From positions 1 through 43,949 of the forward strand of contig CADCHO010000026.1 of the NCBI GenBank assembly GCA_902801255.1: a DNA stretch of 43,949 bases, written 5' to 3'. Under the pieces are notes generated by a model. That model saw only the letters and a list, made by a program, of their open reading frames with translations, was not told the origin of the DNA and searched no databases. Of this stretch, positions 31,797-40,684 are shown one piece after another. This stretch comes from an uncultured Eubacteriales bacterium (lineage in GTDB: Bacteria; Bacillota; Clostridia; Peptostreptococcales; Anaerovoracaceae). Made by a program: the position numbers and the translations under genes. Position 1 is the first letter of the stretch; the number at the start of each line of letters is the position of its first letter.

Positions 31797-32275
31797 AGTG
31801 TGATCTTCACATTATTGGAGCCAAGAAGGGCTTTAAGCTCATCTGCGCTTTTGTTTTCGATATGGCCAAGCCTGGTGTATGACCATGAATTGCTTCCGTA
31901 AAACACAACTATGTTGCTCCCGGTATACAGCATTATATCCCCAGGCTCTGTTGTGATGTTTATATCACTGCTTGGCAGATCGGTTCCTATGGATCCCACC
32001 TGTTCAAATCCGCCATACATTGAAGTGTCGATCGTAAGCGGCGAGTCTGAGACCAGATCAGCAAGAGCTTTCACGGACTCATTGTCTTCCCATGCAACTT
32101 CTACTTTCTCATCGTTTATTGTCATCGTAATTGGCTTCATTTCATTATTCTCCTCAACACTTTCTGTCTTCATTCCCGTATCCGGGCTCTGGCTTTGCTG
32201 AGTTTCATCGGTTCCGGAACACGAGGTCAGCAGGGCCAGCACTAAAACCAGTACAGCAATTATTACTTTTTTCAT
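31784..32275 (-). CDS. Lipoprotein with cyclophilin-like fold
   Basis: 163 residues: a lipoprotein signal (L-L-T-S-C-S, lipid Cys19), a Ser/Glu-rich linker to about residue 46, then a cyclophilin-like domain of the TM1367 type (I-T-M-T-I-N, Y-G-G-F-E-Q-V-G, P-G-D-I-M-L-Y, Y-G-S-N-S-W-S-Y-T-R-L-G). It is anchored outside the membrane. Prolyl isomerase activity has not been shown for this group. It is downstream of the alpha/beta hydrolase (19 bp) and converges with the dehydratase gene, overlapping it by 13 bp. Confidence 0.88.
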   Translation of the reverse strand: MKKVIIAVLVLVLALLTSCSGTDETQQSQSPDTGMKTESVEENNEMKPITMTINDEKVEVAWEDNESVKALADLVSDSPLTIDTSMYGGFEQVGSIGTDLPSSDINITTEPGDIMLYTGSNIVVFYGSNSWSYTRLGHIENKSADELKALLGSNNVKITLYQP

Positions 32276-32294
32276 TCCGGGTCACCCCTCTTTT

Positions 32295-33293
32295 CTACAG
32301 ATACTTCTCAAAGAAAGCCTGAAGTTTGTCGAATGGGATGGCATTGTTTTCGCCGCCATCATAGAGATCGGTATGGGTTGCTCCTTCGATCACGAGCAGT
32401 TCCTTATTATCAGTATACTTGTTGCCATTGATCATATTTTCATATGCATCCTTGCCAAAGTAGAAAGAATGTGCCTTGTCGCCATGCATAACCATTACCG
32501 CGCTTCTTATCTCATTGGAATACTTCAGAATCGGCTGATTCATGAATGACTCACAGCCGATCACGTTCCATCCGCCATTCGAATTGAGTGATCTTGAGTG
32601 ATAACCTCTGTCTGTCTTGTAGTATGAGTGGTAATCCTTGACGAAGTATGGAGCATCATCCGGCAGCGGATCTATAACTCCTCCACCGAGTGCGTACTCA
32701 CCCGCCTTAAGGTCTGCGAGTCTCTGTGCGCAAAGAGCAGCTCTATGAGCATAGCGCTGTTCCTCACTGTCTTCGGAATCAAAGTAACCGTTTGCGTTGA
32801 CTCTGGTCATGTCATACATGGTCGAGGCGACTGTCGCCTTGATTCTGGTGTCAAGCGCTGCTGTATTGATCGCCATTCCGCCCCATCCGCAGATGCCGAT
32901 GATACCTATGCGGTCAGGATCGACTCTGTCATTAAGAGACAGGAAGTCCACAGCTGCCATGAAATCTTCAGTATTGATGTCAGGCGACGCCATATATCTT
33001 GGCTGTCCGCCGCTTTCACCTGTAAAAGACGGATCGAAAGCAATCGTGAGGAAGCCTCTCTCAGCCATTGTCTGTGCGTAGAGACCGGAGCACTGCTCTT
33101 TCACTGCGCCGAAAGGTCCGCTGACTGCGATCGCAGGAAGCTTACCCTCTGCATCTTTAGGTATATACATATCTGCAGCAAGTGTGATTCCATAGCGGTT
33201 AACGAATGTTACTTTTCTGTGATCGACTTTATCGCTCTTTGCAAAAGTCTTATCCCATTCCTTGACCAATGTGAGTTCTTCTTTTCTTATCAT
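32295..33293 (-). CDS. Alpha/beta hydrolase with cysteine nucleophile
   Basis: 332 residues of the alpha/beta hydrolase fold. The nucleophile elbow reads G-I-C-G-W-G-G with Cys135 in place of Ser, as in dienelactone hydrolases. The acid and base are probably the Asp in H-G-D-K-A-H-S and the His in G-A-T-H-T-D. The oxyanion region G-P-F-G-A-V-K-E-Q is near residue 60. Substrate is unknown. No signal peptide. AAGGAG precedes the ATG. It is between a small gene and the lipoprotein gene and divergent from a LysR regulator, which may control it. Confidence 0.88.
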   Translation of the reverse strand: MIRKEELTLVKEWDKTFAKSDKVDHRKVTFVNRYGITLAADMYIPKDAEGKLPAIAVSGPFGAVKEQCSGLYAQTMAERGFLTIAFDPSFTGESGGQPRYMASPDINTEDFMAAVDFLSLNDRVDPDRIGIIGICGWGGMAINTAALDTRIKATVASTMYDMTRVNANGYFDSEDSEEQRYAHRAALCAQRLADLKAGEYALGGGVIDPLPDDAPYFVKDYHSYYKTDRGYHSRSLNSNGGWNVIGCESFMNQPILKYSNEIRSAVMVMHGDKAHSFYFGKDAYENMINGNKYTDNKELLVIEGATHTDLYDGGENNAIPFDKLQAFFEKYL

Positions 33294-33321
33294 CTCTGTT
33301 CTCCTTTTATTTCAGTAATTA

Positions 33322-33546
33322 TTATCCTAAGTTTTCTGCTGCTCTTATAAGGTGATCCAGGCAGTCCACCCTGCGCTGATTCCTGTGAAGCTCTTCTATC
33401 AGATCGCATCTGCATCTGCGCAGACATTTTATGATCTCATCATCAAACCCCGCCTCATGCAGATTGCGCACTCTTTCGATATCTGTACGGCTGCACCCTG
33501 CATCGCCCATATTGGCTATTACTCTTTCGATATCTGTGTTCTTCAT
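33322..33546 (-). CDS. Small conserved hypothetical protein
   Basis: 74 residues, helical and charged, with L-R-R-C-R-C-D-L-I-E-E-L-H and R-R-V-D-C-L-D-H-L-I-R near the C-terminus. Similar short proteins are common in Clostridia next to alpha/beta hydrolase or LysR genes; function is unknown. Four cysteines (C18, C40, C44, C62) could bind metal or be structural. No clear SD precedes the ATG at 33546. It is the first gene of the minus-strand set divergent from the LysR gene. Confidence 0.75.
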   Translation of the reverse strand: MKNTDIERVIANMGDAGCSRTDIERVRNLHEAGFDDEIIKCLRRCRCDLIEELHRNQRRVDCLDHLIRAAENLG

Positions 33547-33563
33547 GTCTGTATGGTAATGTA

Positions 33564-33608
33564 TTGTTTTGATATTCGCTAATGGTTATAATGAATATCA
33601 TGATATTC
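33564..33608 (+). promoter_or_regulatory. LysR gene promoter and palindromic operator
   Basis: TTGTTT (33564-33569), 17-bp spacer, TATAAT (33587-33592). A perfect 16-bp palindrome GAATATCATGATATTC (33593-33608) follows directly, and half-sites GATATTC and GCATATC flank it. Its position over the transcription start fits autorepression and control of the divergent genes. Confidence 0.65.
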
Positions 33609-33640
33609 TATTTATGCATATCATTGAAAGGAGTGTTTTT

Positions 33641-34525
33641 ATGGATATCCGCAGTCTCAGATATTTCCTTGCAGTCGCCAGAGAAGAAAACATGACCAGG
33701 GCAGCAGAGATGCTGCATGTCACTCAGCCTACCCTGTCCAAAACACTCAAAGCTCTGGAAGAAGAACTCGGAAAAAAACTTTTCACGCGAAGGAGTTTCA
33801 GCATAAGGCTGACTGATGAAGGGATACTTCTTCGTGACCGGGCTGAAGATCTTGTTGCAATGGCCGATAAAATCGAGCAGGAATTCATTTCACTTGGTGA
33901 GATAACCGGCGGAAATTTATATTTTGGTCTTGCCGAATCCTATCAGATACGATACCTCGCGCGGGAGATCCGCAGATTCAAGGCAGCATATCCGGGACTG
34001 AATTACCATATTACGAGCGGCGATACCGAGCAGGTCACAGAAAAGCTCGACAAGGGGCTGCTTGATTTTGCTGTTATTTGCAGCGAACTCCCTGACAGCC
34101 GCAAATATGACTACATCACTTTTCCGGAAAAAGATATCTGGGGAGCGGTCATGCCGGCCACGCACCCGCTCGCAGCAAAAAAGGCTGTCACTCTCGATGA
34201 TCTTATAGGTGAACCTTTATTCTGTTCAGAGCAGAGCTGGCATCGCGAAATAAGTGAGTGGGCAGCTGACCGGGCCAATGAGCTCAGTCTTGAAGGATCT
34301 TTTCGCCTTTCTTATAACGGCTCGATGTTCGCTCTTGAAGGATTGGGAATACTGCTGACATTCGAACACCTTGTTGACTGCTCTGAAAGCAGCGGTCTGG
34401 TATTCAGGCCGCTATACCCTGTCAAGGAGTCCAGTTTCTATCTGATTTGGAACAAGTACCAGACCTTTACACCAATAGCCGAAAGGTTCCTTTCTCAGAT
34501 AACACAGTCATTTTCTGCCCGTTAA
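33641..34525 (+). CDS. LysR family transcriptional regulator
   Basis: 294 residues: N-terminal winged helix-turn-helix (M-D-I-R-S-L-R-Y-F-L-A-V-A, T-R-A-A-E-M-L-H-V-T-Q-P-T-L-S) and a C-terminal periplasmic-binding-like effector domain (about 90-290). AAAGGAG at 33627-33633 sets the start; a longer frame to 33569 lies over the operator. It is divergent from the small protein-hydrolase-lipoprotein genes, the usual arrangement for LysR targets. Confidence 0.93.
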   Translation: MDIRSLRYFLAVAREENMTRAAEMLHVTQPTLSKTLKALEEELGKKLFTRRSFSIRLTDEGILLRDRAEDLVAMADKIEQEFISLGEITGGNLYFGLAESYQIRYLAREIRRFKAAYPGLNYHITSGDTEQVTEKLDKGLLDFAVICSELPDSRKYDYITFPEKDIWGAVMPATHPLAAKKAVTLDDLIGEPLFCSEQSWHREISEWAADRANELSLEGSFRLSYNGSMFALEGLGILLTFEHLVDCSESSGLVFRPLYPVKESSFYLIWNKYQTFTPIAERFLSQITQSFSAR

Positions 34526-34562
34526 GTCTGAGCATAAGGCTATCTGCAACCGGCGGTAAAAT

Positions 34563-34654
34563 TTGACATTGCTGCTGCTTTGTGGTACAAAAAGCACTTG
34601 TATTTTTATTTTTGAACATTTTTCTGCGATGAATATGGATTTTTATGTCATCGC
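34563..34654 (+). promoter_or_regulatory. Alpha-amylase promoter and leader inverted repeat
   Basis: TTGACA (34563-34568), 17-bp spacer, TACAAA (34586-34591). In the leader GCGATGA (34626-34632) and TCATCGC (34648-34654) form an inverted repeat with a 15-nt loop, which could be a regulator site or an RNA hairpin. Confidence 0.5.
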
Positions 34655-34679
34655 GGATTGACATATAGAAGGTAAAACT

Positions 34680-36152
34680 ATGGAAACAAACAGAACCATG
34701 ATGCAGTTTTTTGAATGGTATCTGCCTAATGACGGGTTCTGGTGGAAAAGGTGTGCTGCAAAGGCACAAAATCTGGCAGGACTCGGTATAACAGATATCT
34801 GGCTTCCTCCTGCATATAAATGCACATCTCAGAATGATGTGGGTTACAGTATTTATGATCTTTATGATCTAGGAGAATTTGATCAGAAAGGAACAGTCCG
34901 GACAAAATACGGAACGAAAGAAGAATATATTGAAGCTGTTAAAGCTTTGCACGACGAAGGTATGCTTGTTTATGCCGATATCGTTCTCAATCACAGGATG
35001 GGCGGCGATCAGCTTGAAAAGGTCCGTGCAATACCCGTTTCACCTGAAAACAGATATAAACCGGTAGGCGATGAGCAAACGATCAGTGTATGGTCAAAGT
35101 TCACTTTCCCGGGAAGAAATGACAAATACAGCACCTTCAAGTGGGATCACACACATTTCACAGGTGCAGACTGGGATGAAGCATCAAAAGAATCCGGTAA
35201 GATATATCGATTTACGGGAAAGAACTGGGAGCCTGATACAGATCAGGAATTCGGCAGTTTTGACTATCTTATGGGAATGAATGTCGACATGGAAAACCCT
35301 GAGGTCAGCAATGAACTGAGAAGATGGCTGGAGTGGTATTTAAAAGAGACAAATGTTGACGCACTGCGGCTTGATGCTGTCAAGCATATCAGCTTTTCTT
35401 TCTATCGTGATTTTCTGAAAACGATCCGCAGGGATTCCGGAAGAGCATATCCGGCAGTCGGTGAATACTGGAGCGGAGATATTGACAAGCTCCTTTATTA
35501 TCTTGATTCAGTGGAAAATACAATGAGTCTGTTTGACGTTGCTCTGCATTTCAATTTCTACCATGCAAGCAAATCGGGCAGTGAATATGATATGAGTAAG
35601 ATCCTTTCACGCACTCTTGTATCTGAACGGCCTGCCAATGCTGTCACTTTTGTTGACAACCATGACACTCAGCTTGGACAAAGTCTTCAGTCATTTGTGG
35701 AGGACTGGTTCAAACAGCTGGCATATAGCATCATTCTTTTGAGAAAGGATGGGATGCCTTGTATCTTTTATGCTGACTACTATGGAAATCCGGCGCATAA
35801 CCGTCCGATGGTGCCTAATCTCGGTAAGCTTATCAAGCTGAGGCACTTATATTCGTACGGAGAGCAGACAGACTATTTTGATGATAAGCACATTGTAGGC
35901 TGGGTCAGAAACGGTGACGATCAGCATCAGGACTCCGGTTTTGCTGTTCTGCTGAGCAACGCAGAGGGCGGCAGTAAAAAAATGTACATAGGCAAGGATC
36001 GCTCAGGCGTAAAGTACTATGACGCACTCAGTAATAATCTTGAGCCTGTTGTCATTGATGAGGATGGATACGGGATCTTCACGGTCGGTGATAAGAGTGT
36101 ATCCGTCTGGGTTCTTAAGGGCGCACTCGAAGAGCTGATTGTAAATGAATAA
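34680..36152 (+). CDS. Cytoplasmic alpha-amylase (GH13)
   Basis: Hydrolyses alpha-1,4-glucans. 490 residues with the four GH13 regions: D-I-V-L-N-H (100-105), D-A-L-R-L-D-A-V-K-H with nucleophile Asp232, V-G-E-Y-W with acid Glu262, and F-V-D-N-H-D with Asp329. The N-terminal M-M-Q-F-F-E-W-Y is typical of the cytoplasmic AmyS-like subfamily (GH13_5). There is no signal peptide, so it probably acts on stored or imported glucans. GAAGG precedes the ATG. It is monocistronic, with its own promoter and terminator. Confidence 0.95.
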   Translation: METNRTMMQFFEWYLPNDGFWWKRCAAKAQNLAGLGITDIWLPPAYKCTSQNDVGYSIYDLYDLGEFDQKGTVRTKYGTKEEYIEAVKALHDEGMLVYADIVLNHRMGGDQLEKVRAIPVSPENRYKPVGDEQTISVWSKFTFPGRNDKYSTFKWDHTHFTGADWDEASKESGKIYRFTGKNWEPDTDQEFGSFDYLMGMNVDMENPEVSNELRRWLEWYLKETNVDALRLDAVKHISFSFYRDFLKTIRRDSGRAYPAVGEYWSGDIDKLLYYLDSVENTMSLFDVALHFNFYHASKSGSEYDMSKILSRTLVSERPANAVTFVDNHDTQLGQSLQSFVEDWFKQLAYSIILLRKDGMPCIFYADYYGNPAHNRPMVPNLGKLIKLRHLYSYGEQTDYFDDKHIVGWVRNGDDQHQDSGFAVLLSNAEGGSKKMYIGKDRSGVKYYDALSNNLEPVVIDEDGYGIFTVGDKSVSVWVLKGALEELIVNE

Positions 36153-36155
36153 TGT

Positions 36156-36188
36156 AAAAACAAACGCTCTCATTCGAGCGTTTGTTTT
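36156..36188. terminator. Terminator after alpha-amylase
   Basis: ACAAACGCTC and GAGCGTTTGT form a 10-bp stem around TCATTC, with A-rich left and TTTTC right flanks. It serves the amylase and probably the converging GNAT transcript. Confidence 0.85.
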
Positions 36189-36191
36189 CAT

Positions 36192-36251
36192 TTATGCAGC
36201 AGGTGCCAGTTCATCATATTCTATATACCTGAAGAAATAGTCATCAGCCAT
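36192..36251 (-). CDS. Possible 19-residue ORF after the GNAT gene
   Basis: ATG at 36251 to TAA at 36192, starting 3 bases after the GNAT stop with AGAGG as SD. The peptide is acidic and aromatic (M-A-D-D-Y-F-F-R-Y). It has good spacing and coupling but no recognised homologue. Confidence 0.25.
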   Translation of the reverse strand: MADDYFFRYIEYDELAPAA

Positions 36252-36253
36252 TT

Positions 36254-36988
36254 TTACCTCTTTGCTCTGTACTCATAAATCAGTTTGTCATAGGTCTTCT
36301 CGCCTACTGCGATACTGTCTTTCTCTGTGCGAACAAGCTGCATCCCTGATTTTTCAAGTACTCTCCGCGATCCTGCATTCTTTGCAGCGCACCAGGCAGT
36401 CACACAGGAGATTCCTTCGTTTTCCGTCAGGTATTCAAGCACTTTCGTCAAAGCCGCCGTTGCCAAACCACGTCCCTGCCAGCTTTGTACTACACTATAG
36501 CCTACCTCGATCTGATCACACTTCCCGTCAGGATCGCACTTATAGTCATACGCTCCGATCGTTCCGGCAAGCACATCATCGACATCCATTACCCACGAAT
36601 ATGAATGCTCGTCGTCATAACTGTCGATAAATTTGCGTACTGTCTCCTGCGCTGTTTCCAAGGTTGCGTAAGGATTCCATCCTGAGTATTCAGACATCGC
36701 AGAATCTGATCCCAACCGGCGATACAAAGGCTCCGCGTCTTCCATAGTGTATCTGCGCAGAACAAGTTGTTCCGTCCACAGTTCAACCGTTCCATGCGGT
36801 ACGATCTCCTCTATGGACTCGATCTGCGAGTTGTAGATCAGCCAGTCTTCTATGAAAATACCGTCTTCATCTCCACCGTACTCATGCATCAGGAACTCGT
36901 AATTACCATGACTCGCCCGTCCGGTGAAAGTTTGTCCGTATATATCTTTCAGACGTATATATTTCCCCTCGTATTGTGATAAATTCAT
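36254..36988 (-). CDS. GNAT acetyltransferase with N-terminal LSM-like domain
   Basis: 244 residues. Residues 1-65 form a small beta domain (Y-E-G-K-Y-I-R-L-K-D-I-Y-G-Q-T-F-T-G-R-A) like the LSM-type domains found in front of GNATs in clostridia. Residues 75-240 form a RimJ/RimL-like GNAT domain (L-V-L-R-R-Y at the start, Q-G-R-G-L-A-T-A-A for acetyl-CoA, N-A-G-S-R-R-V-L-E-K-S-G). Substrate is unknown. GGAG before 36988 supports that start over the ATG at 37027. Confidence 0.85.
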   Translation of the reverse strand: MNLSQYEGKYIRLKDIYGQTFTGRASHGNYEFLMHEYGGDEDGIFIEDWLIYNSQIESIEEIVPHGTVELWTEQLVLRRYTMEDAEPLYRRLGSDSAMSEYSGWNPYATLETAQETVRKFIDSYDDEHSYSWVMDVDDVLAGTIGAYDYKCDPDGKCDQIEVGYSVVQSWQGRGLATAALTKVLEYLTENEGISCVTAWCAAKNAGSRRVLEKSGMQLVRTEKDSIAVGEKTYDKLIYEYRAKR

Positions 36989-37045
36989 CTCACAGCTCCA
37001 TAAATCTGCTAATTCCCGAATTGTCACTGTAATTATGATACCACA

Positions 37046-37077
37046 GAAAAAAGCCCTGAGACATCTATCTCAGGGCT
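37046..37077 (-). terminator. Terminator of the ABC exporter operon
   Basis: AGCCCTGAGA (37052-37061) and TCTCAGGGCT (37068-37077) form a 10-bp stem; on the minus strand T6 follows. It lies 35 bp beyond the HMA gene stop. Confidence 0.88.
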
Positions 37078-37111
37078 GAATTTACGGTGTCAGAATTGTA
37101 CTCAAGTCAGC

Positions 37112-37492
37112 TTATTCCCTCACTGGCTCAAAGCCGGTTACTGTATATCCGGTATCTTTCAACGAACTGACAAAATCTTCTTCGGTTTTCTCCTTCTTTG
37201 AAAGTACCTCTGCCCGGTGACGGCCGAGATTGACATGTGCCCATGTATCTCCTGACGCATTGATCGCATTTTCAACATTAGTCGCGCAGTTGCTGCACTT
37301 CATGCCATCGATCGAAACATGATATTTGAAAGGATAATGAGATTCATCAGTATCCTCTACACGCTTTGGCAATACGCTTTCCGCGCTGCCGCAGCAGCTG
37401 GATTTCGCCTTTCCTCTTGCCTTCTGAACTGTTCCATAGACAGCATATGCGATCAGAAGTATTCCAATAATTATTATTACTGTTGCAGTCAT
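37112..37492 (-). CDS. Membrane-anchored heavy-metal-associated (HMA) domain protein
   Basis: 126 residues: an N-terminal transmembrane helix (about 3-22), S-S-C-C-G-S as in FeoB-associated Cys-rich proteins, then an HMA domain with the metal motif G-M-K-C-S-N-C (63-69). It probably binds Cu(I) or another soft metal at the membrane face. It is the last gene of the operon, 14 bp after the ABC permease, which suggests the transporter works with metals or is co-regulated with metal stress. Confidence 0.88.
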   Translation of the reverse strand: MTATVIIIIGILLIAYAVYGTVQKARGKAKSSCCGSAESVLPKRVEDTDESHYPFKYHVSIDGMKCSNCATNVENAINASGDTWAHVNLGRHRAEVLSKKEKTEEDFVSSLKDTGYTVTGFEPVRE

Positions 37493-37506
37493 AATTCTCT
37501 CTCTTT

Positions 37507-39864
37507 CTACTCTGTTCCTTTAAGAGCCTCTACCATGTTGATTTTACGGTTTTTCCGGGATATCATCCGGCCAACGATCACTGCCACTCCCAGATTCAAA
37601 GCCGTAGCAGCCAATATGCTCACAGGTCCGACCATGGTCTCCATCTCATACTCGCCCGCCAGCATATCCATCAGATAGTTCAGCGCCCAGATTCCTGCAG
37701 GGATTCCCAAAAGTGTTCCGGCTACGGCTATCCAGAGATTCTGGGATATAAGAAGCCGTCCGATCGCTTTGTTCCTGAAACCCAGCACCTTGAGCGTCGC
37801 CATCTCGCGGTAACGTTCCATGTAACTCATGATCCCGAGATTGTACAGTACGATCAGGCACAGCAGTACAGATGCGACTATGAGCACTATGATGAAGAAA
37901 TAAAATATCTCCATGAAAGCATCGAAAGAATCGATGATGTCCTGCTTGCTCTGTACGCTTGTGATGTTGCTGCCGGTATCGATCTGAGCCTTGTCCGTCA
38001 TGGTATACACGCTGTTTATCTTATATGCCTCGCTGCCGGTCAGGCCGATTTCCTCCGCATAATTCTCATTCATTGAGATGCTTTCTGTAAGCGATCCATT
38101 GATGCCGCTGATCAGGATATCAAAGCTTTCATCCGTACCATACGGCTCTATGGTCACAGTATCCCCGGCCTTCACATCAAAGTCTCTGGCAAGTCTCTTA
38201 CAGATGAGCGCTCCTTCCTCCGGCAAAGGGATGATGTTTGAGTCTTCATCTATAAACCTGTACATGTCATGAGTGATATTGTAGGCATCTACGGAGAGCG
38301 TTTTGTCCCCTACCTTGGCGCTTACAGAAGCGCTGTAATCTCCATCGAGATCCGCTGCAAGTTTTATCGCATCACTGTTTTCGGCCTCTGATGACATGAA
38401 TATCTTCGAAGAATACGCTGCAGTTCCATCGTAAAACGTATCCAGGAAATTATCCATCGTCTGATTCATACCGAATGACGCTACCAGCATCAGCATGCAG
38501 CCGAATGTGCCGATAAATGACATGGCGCTGCGTGACTTGTGCCTGAATATGTCTCTGAGGTTCCATTTAGTGCCGAAATTCATCCTGTTCCAGAGTGCCG
38601 TACCTTCAAGAAGCAATCTGTGAATGTGTCTCGGAGTATATGGACGAAGAGTTTCCGCAGCCGTCCCGCGAAGAAGATCCCTTACCGACAGATAACCTAT
38701 GAAGATCGTGAGTGCGACTATCAGCACAACTATTGCCCATATCCATACAGGTATATGTATCGTCCAGTCAGGCATCACAAAATAAGTACCCATCATGCCG
38801 TCCTGCGACATCACCATTTTGCACAGCACATATCCCATCACAATGCCAAGCACAGAGCCTATAACGGATATGACGACAGCGTATGAAGTGTAATGCCGGA
38901 TTATCCTTCTGTCCCTGAAACCAAGAGCTTTGAGTGTGCCTATCTGAGTTTTCTCGCTGATAGTGATCCTGTTCATTGTTGTTATCATCGTCAGTATCGC
39001 TATCGCCAGGAAGAGCACCGGCAGTACCGCGCCCATCGTTCTGCCCTCATTCATCTCGCCTCTTGACTCAGCATATGAAACGGTTTCATCTTTTGTCAGT
39101 ATCATAAGGGATCGGCCCAGAGCATCGTCTACTGCCTCCTGTATCTCCTGCTTGTCCATTGATGAATTTACATTCACCTGATAGAAGGTCTCATCGCATA
39201 CCTCTTTGACAGCCATGCTCATAACATCGTCATCGATATCCGGCTCTTCTTCCCTTATCTCCTTTTCGATCACCTTTCTCAGCATTGCCGGCGTGGCATA
39301 TACGTAACCATATGTATCGAAGTCCGGCATCACCTGGGATTCATCACGTACGCATATCAGATACTCGGCAGATTCTATCAGACCCCTGACAGTGCCTGTA
39401 AACTCCATGTCCTCGAAAGTAACAGTCAGCTTGTCTCCCGGCTTTATTCCGTTCTGATGAGCGTATTTATCCATCAGCCAGAAGCCTTCCGCGTCCCATC
39501 TGTCATATTTTTCGCCTTCCATCAGCACAAACCCGGACGTATGCTCGCTCTCAGTTACCGTAAGAGCCAGCTGATCATCCGAGTCCTTGACATCGGCATT
39601 TACGGAAAGGAATCTGCTGACTCCTGCTACTCCTTCTATATCCCTGATTTTATCGACATCGGAGGATGAGATCCCGTCTTCATCTATTATCCTGAAGTCG
39701 GCAAAACCGCAGTCCTTAAAGAAAGTCTCAGTATCCCTGCCAATGGTCACCCACTCGGCATTGAACCCCACAAAGACTCCGATACCCAAAGCTATCAGAA
39801 GTATCATGGAAATGAACTGGACTTTATATACTTTTGCAGTTCTCCAAAGTTTACGTCTCAGCAT
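37507..39864 (-). CDS. ABC transporter permease (two FtsX domains)
   Basis: 785 residues with an N-terminal transmembrane helix, a MacB-like extracytoplasmic domain (about 40-250) and a first FtsX domain near 270-390. A second anchored periplasmic-type domain (about 440-640) and a second FtsX domain near 650-775 follow. Such permeases work with LolD/MacB-type ATPases on lipids, peptides or drugs without transporting through a pore in the usual way. The ATG at 39864 overlaps the stop of the ATPase gene (TAATG), so the two are translationally coupled. A GTG six bases earlier is unlikely. Confidence 0.93.
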   Translation of the reverse strand: MLRRKLWRTAKVYKVQFISMILLIALGIGVFVGFNAEWVTIGRDTETFFKDCGFADFRIIDEDGISSSDVDKIRDIEGVAGVSRFLSVNADVKDSDDQLALTVTESEHTSGFVLMEGEKYDRWDAEGFWLMDKYAHQNGIKPGDKLTVTFEDMEFTGTVRGLIESAEYLICVRDESQVMPDFDTYGYVYATPAMLRKVIEKEIREEEPDIDDDVMSMAVKEVCDETFYQVNVNSSMDKQEIQEAVDDALGRSLMILTKDETVSYAESRGEMNEGRTMGAVLPVLFLAIAILTMITTMNRITISEKTQIGTLKALGFRDRRIIRHYTSYAVVISVIGSVLGIVMGYVLCKMVMSQDGMMGTYFVMPDWTIHIPVWIWAIVVLIVALTIFIGYLSVRDLLRGTAAETLRPYTPRHIHRLLLEGTALWNRMNFGTKWNLRDIFRHKSRSAMSFIGTFGCMLMLVASFGMNQTMDNFLDTFYDGTAAYSSKIFMSSEAENSDAIKLAADLDGDYSASVSAKVGDKTLSVDAYNITHDMYRFIDEDSNIIPLPEEGALICKRLARDFDVKAGDTVTIEPYGTDESFDILISGINGSLTESISMNENYAEEIGLTGSEAYKINSVYTMTDKAQIDTGSNITSVQSKQDIIDSFDAFMEIFYFFIIVLIVASVLLCLIVLYNLGIMSYMERYREMATLKVLGFRNKAIGRLLISQNLWIAVAGTLLGIPAGIWALNYLMDMLAGEYEMETMVGPVSILAATALNLGVAVIVGRMISRKNRKINMVEALKGTE

Positions 39865-40565
39865 TACCACTCCACCTCTTCTGCAGATAACGGGTGAAGC
39901 TGTTCATCTACGGAAGTCAGCTTGCCGTCCCTGATACGAATAACTACATCGGCCATTTTGGCGATATTCTGGTTATGCGTCACGATGATTATCGTTTTGC
40001 CGTAATCCCTTGCCATCTTAAGAAGAAGCTTGAGTACGACTACACCCGTTTCGGAATCGAGTGCGCCAGTTGGCTCATCGCAAAGCAGTATCTTTGGATT
40101 CTTGGCCAGCGCTCTGCAGATGGAAACTCTCTGTTGCTCGCCGCCCGACAGCTCATGCGGGAACTGATGAGCATGATCATCCAGACCTACTTCCTTTAGC
40201 AGTTCTTTAGCGCTCATATGATCCGGTGCTATCTCCTCTACAAGAGAAACATTTTCCAGAACGGTGAGCGTTGGTATCAGATTGTATGACTGAAACACGA
40301 AGCCCACTTTTGCTGCTCTGTAGTCAGCCAGTTCATCGCTTGAAAGAGTGGAAATATCAGTGTCGTCCACGATTATCGTTCCGCTTGTAGGGTTGTCCAG
40401 CCCTCCGAGCAGATTAAGGAATGTGCTCTTTCCTGCTCCGGACGGGCCGAGGATGACAACGAATTTTCCGCCATCGATTTCCAGGTCTACATGAGCCAGA
40501 GCATCCTGTGTGTGATCGCCTGTCACATAAGTTCTTGTTACATCTTTGAATTGAACTATTTTCAT
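39864..40565 (-). CDS. ABC transporter ATP-binding protein (MacB/LolD type)
   Basis: 233 residues with Walker [10 protein letters not shown] (about 38-46), Q-loop [10 protein letters not shown], signature L-S-G-G-E-Q-Q-R and Walker [13 protein letters not shown]. It powers the FtsX permease downstream. It is the first gene of the three-gene operon and lies behind a long perfect palindrome. Confidence 0.95.
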   Translation of the reverse strand: MKIVQFKDVTRTYVTGDHTQDALAHVDLEIDGGKFVVILGPSGAGKSTFLNLLGGLDNPTSGTIIVDDTDISTLSSDELADYRAAKVGFVFQSYNLIPTLTVLENVSLVEEIAPDHMSAKELLKEVGLDDHAHQFPHELSGGEQQRVSICRALAKNPKILLCDEPTGALDSETGVVVLKLLLKMARDYGKTIIIVTHNQNIAKMADVVIRIRDGKLTSVDEQLHPLSAEEVEW

Positions 40566-40589
40566 AAAAATTGATCCTCAAAATAAAAA

Positions 40590-40617
40590 GTTAGTTAGTT
40601 TAAACTAACTAACAATA
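40590..40617. promoter_or_regulatory. 24-bp perfect palindrome at the ABC operon promoter
   Basis: Positions 40590-40613 are a perfect 24-bp palindrome with arms of tandem GTTAGTTAG and a TTTAAA centre. A minus-strand extended -10 (TGGTATTGT, hexamer 40617-40612) abuts it, so a bound repressor would block transcription. Length and symmetry fit a TetR-family operator; the GTTAG/CTAAC arms also resemble the feo operators. No regulator gene is adjacent. Confidence 0.75.
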
Positions 40618-40650
40618 CCACTTTTATCCGCGAAATAAAAGACTTCAATA

Positions 40651-40680
40651 AAAAAAACGACTGTATATTTCAACAGTCGT
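40651..40680 (-). terminator. Intrinsic terminator of the HAD phosphatase gene
   Basis: On the minus strand ACGACTGT, an 8-nt loop and ACAGTCGT are followed by T7. The 28-bp core is identical to 43653-43680. Confidence 0.88.
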
Positions 40681-40684
40681 CCGG

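Noticed and set aside
34680..36152. Secreted amylase
   Set aside because: The N-terminus M-E-T-N-R-T-M-M-Q-F-F starts directly in the catalytic domain and has no signal peptide.
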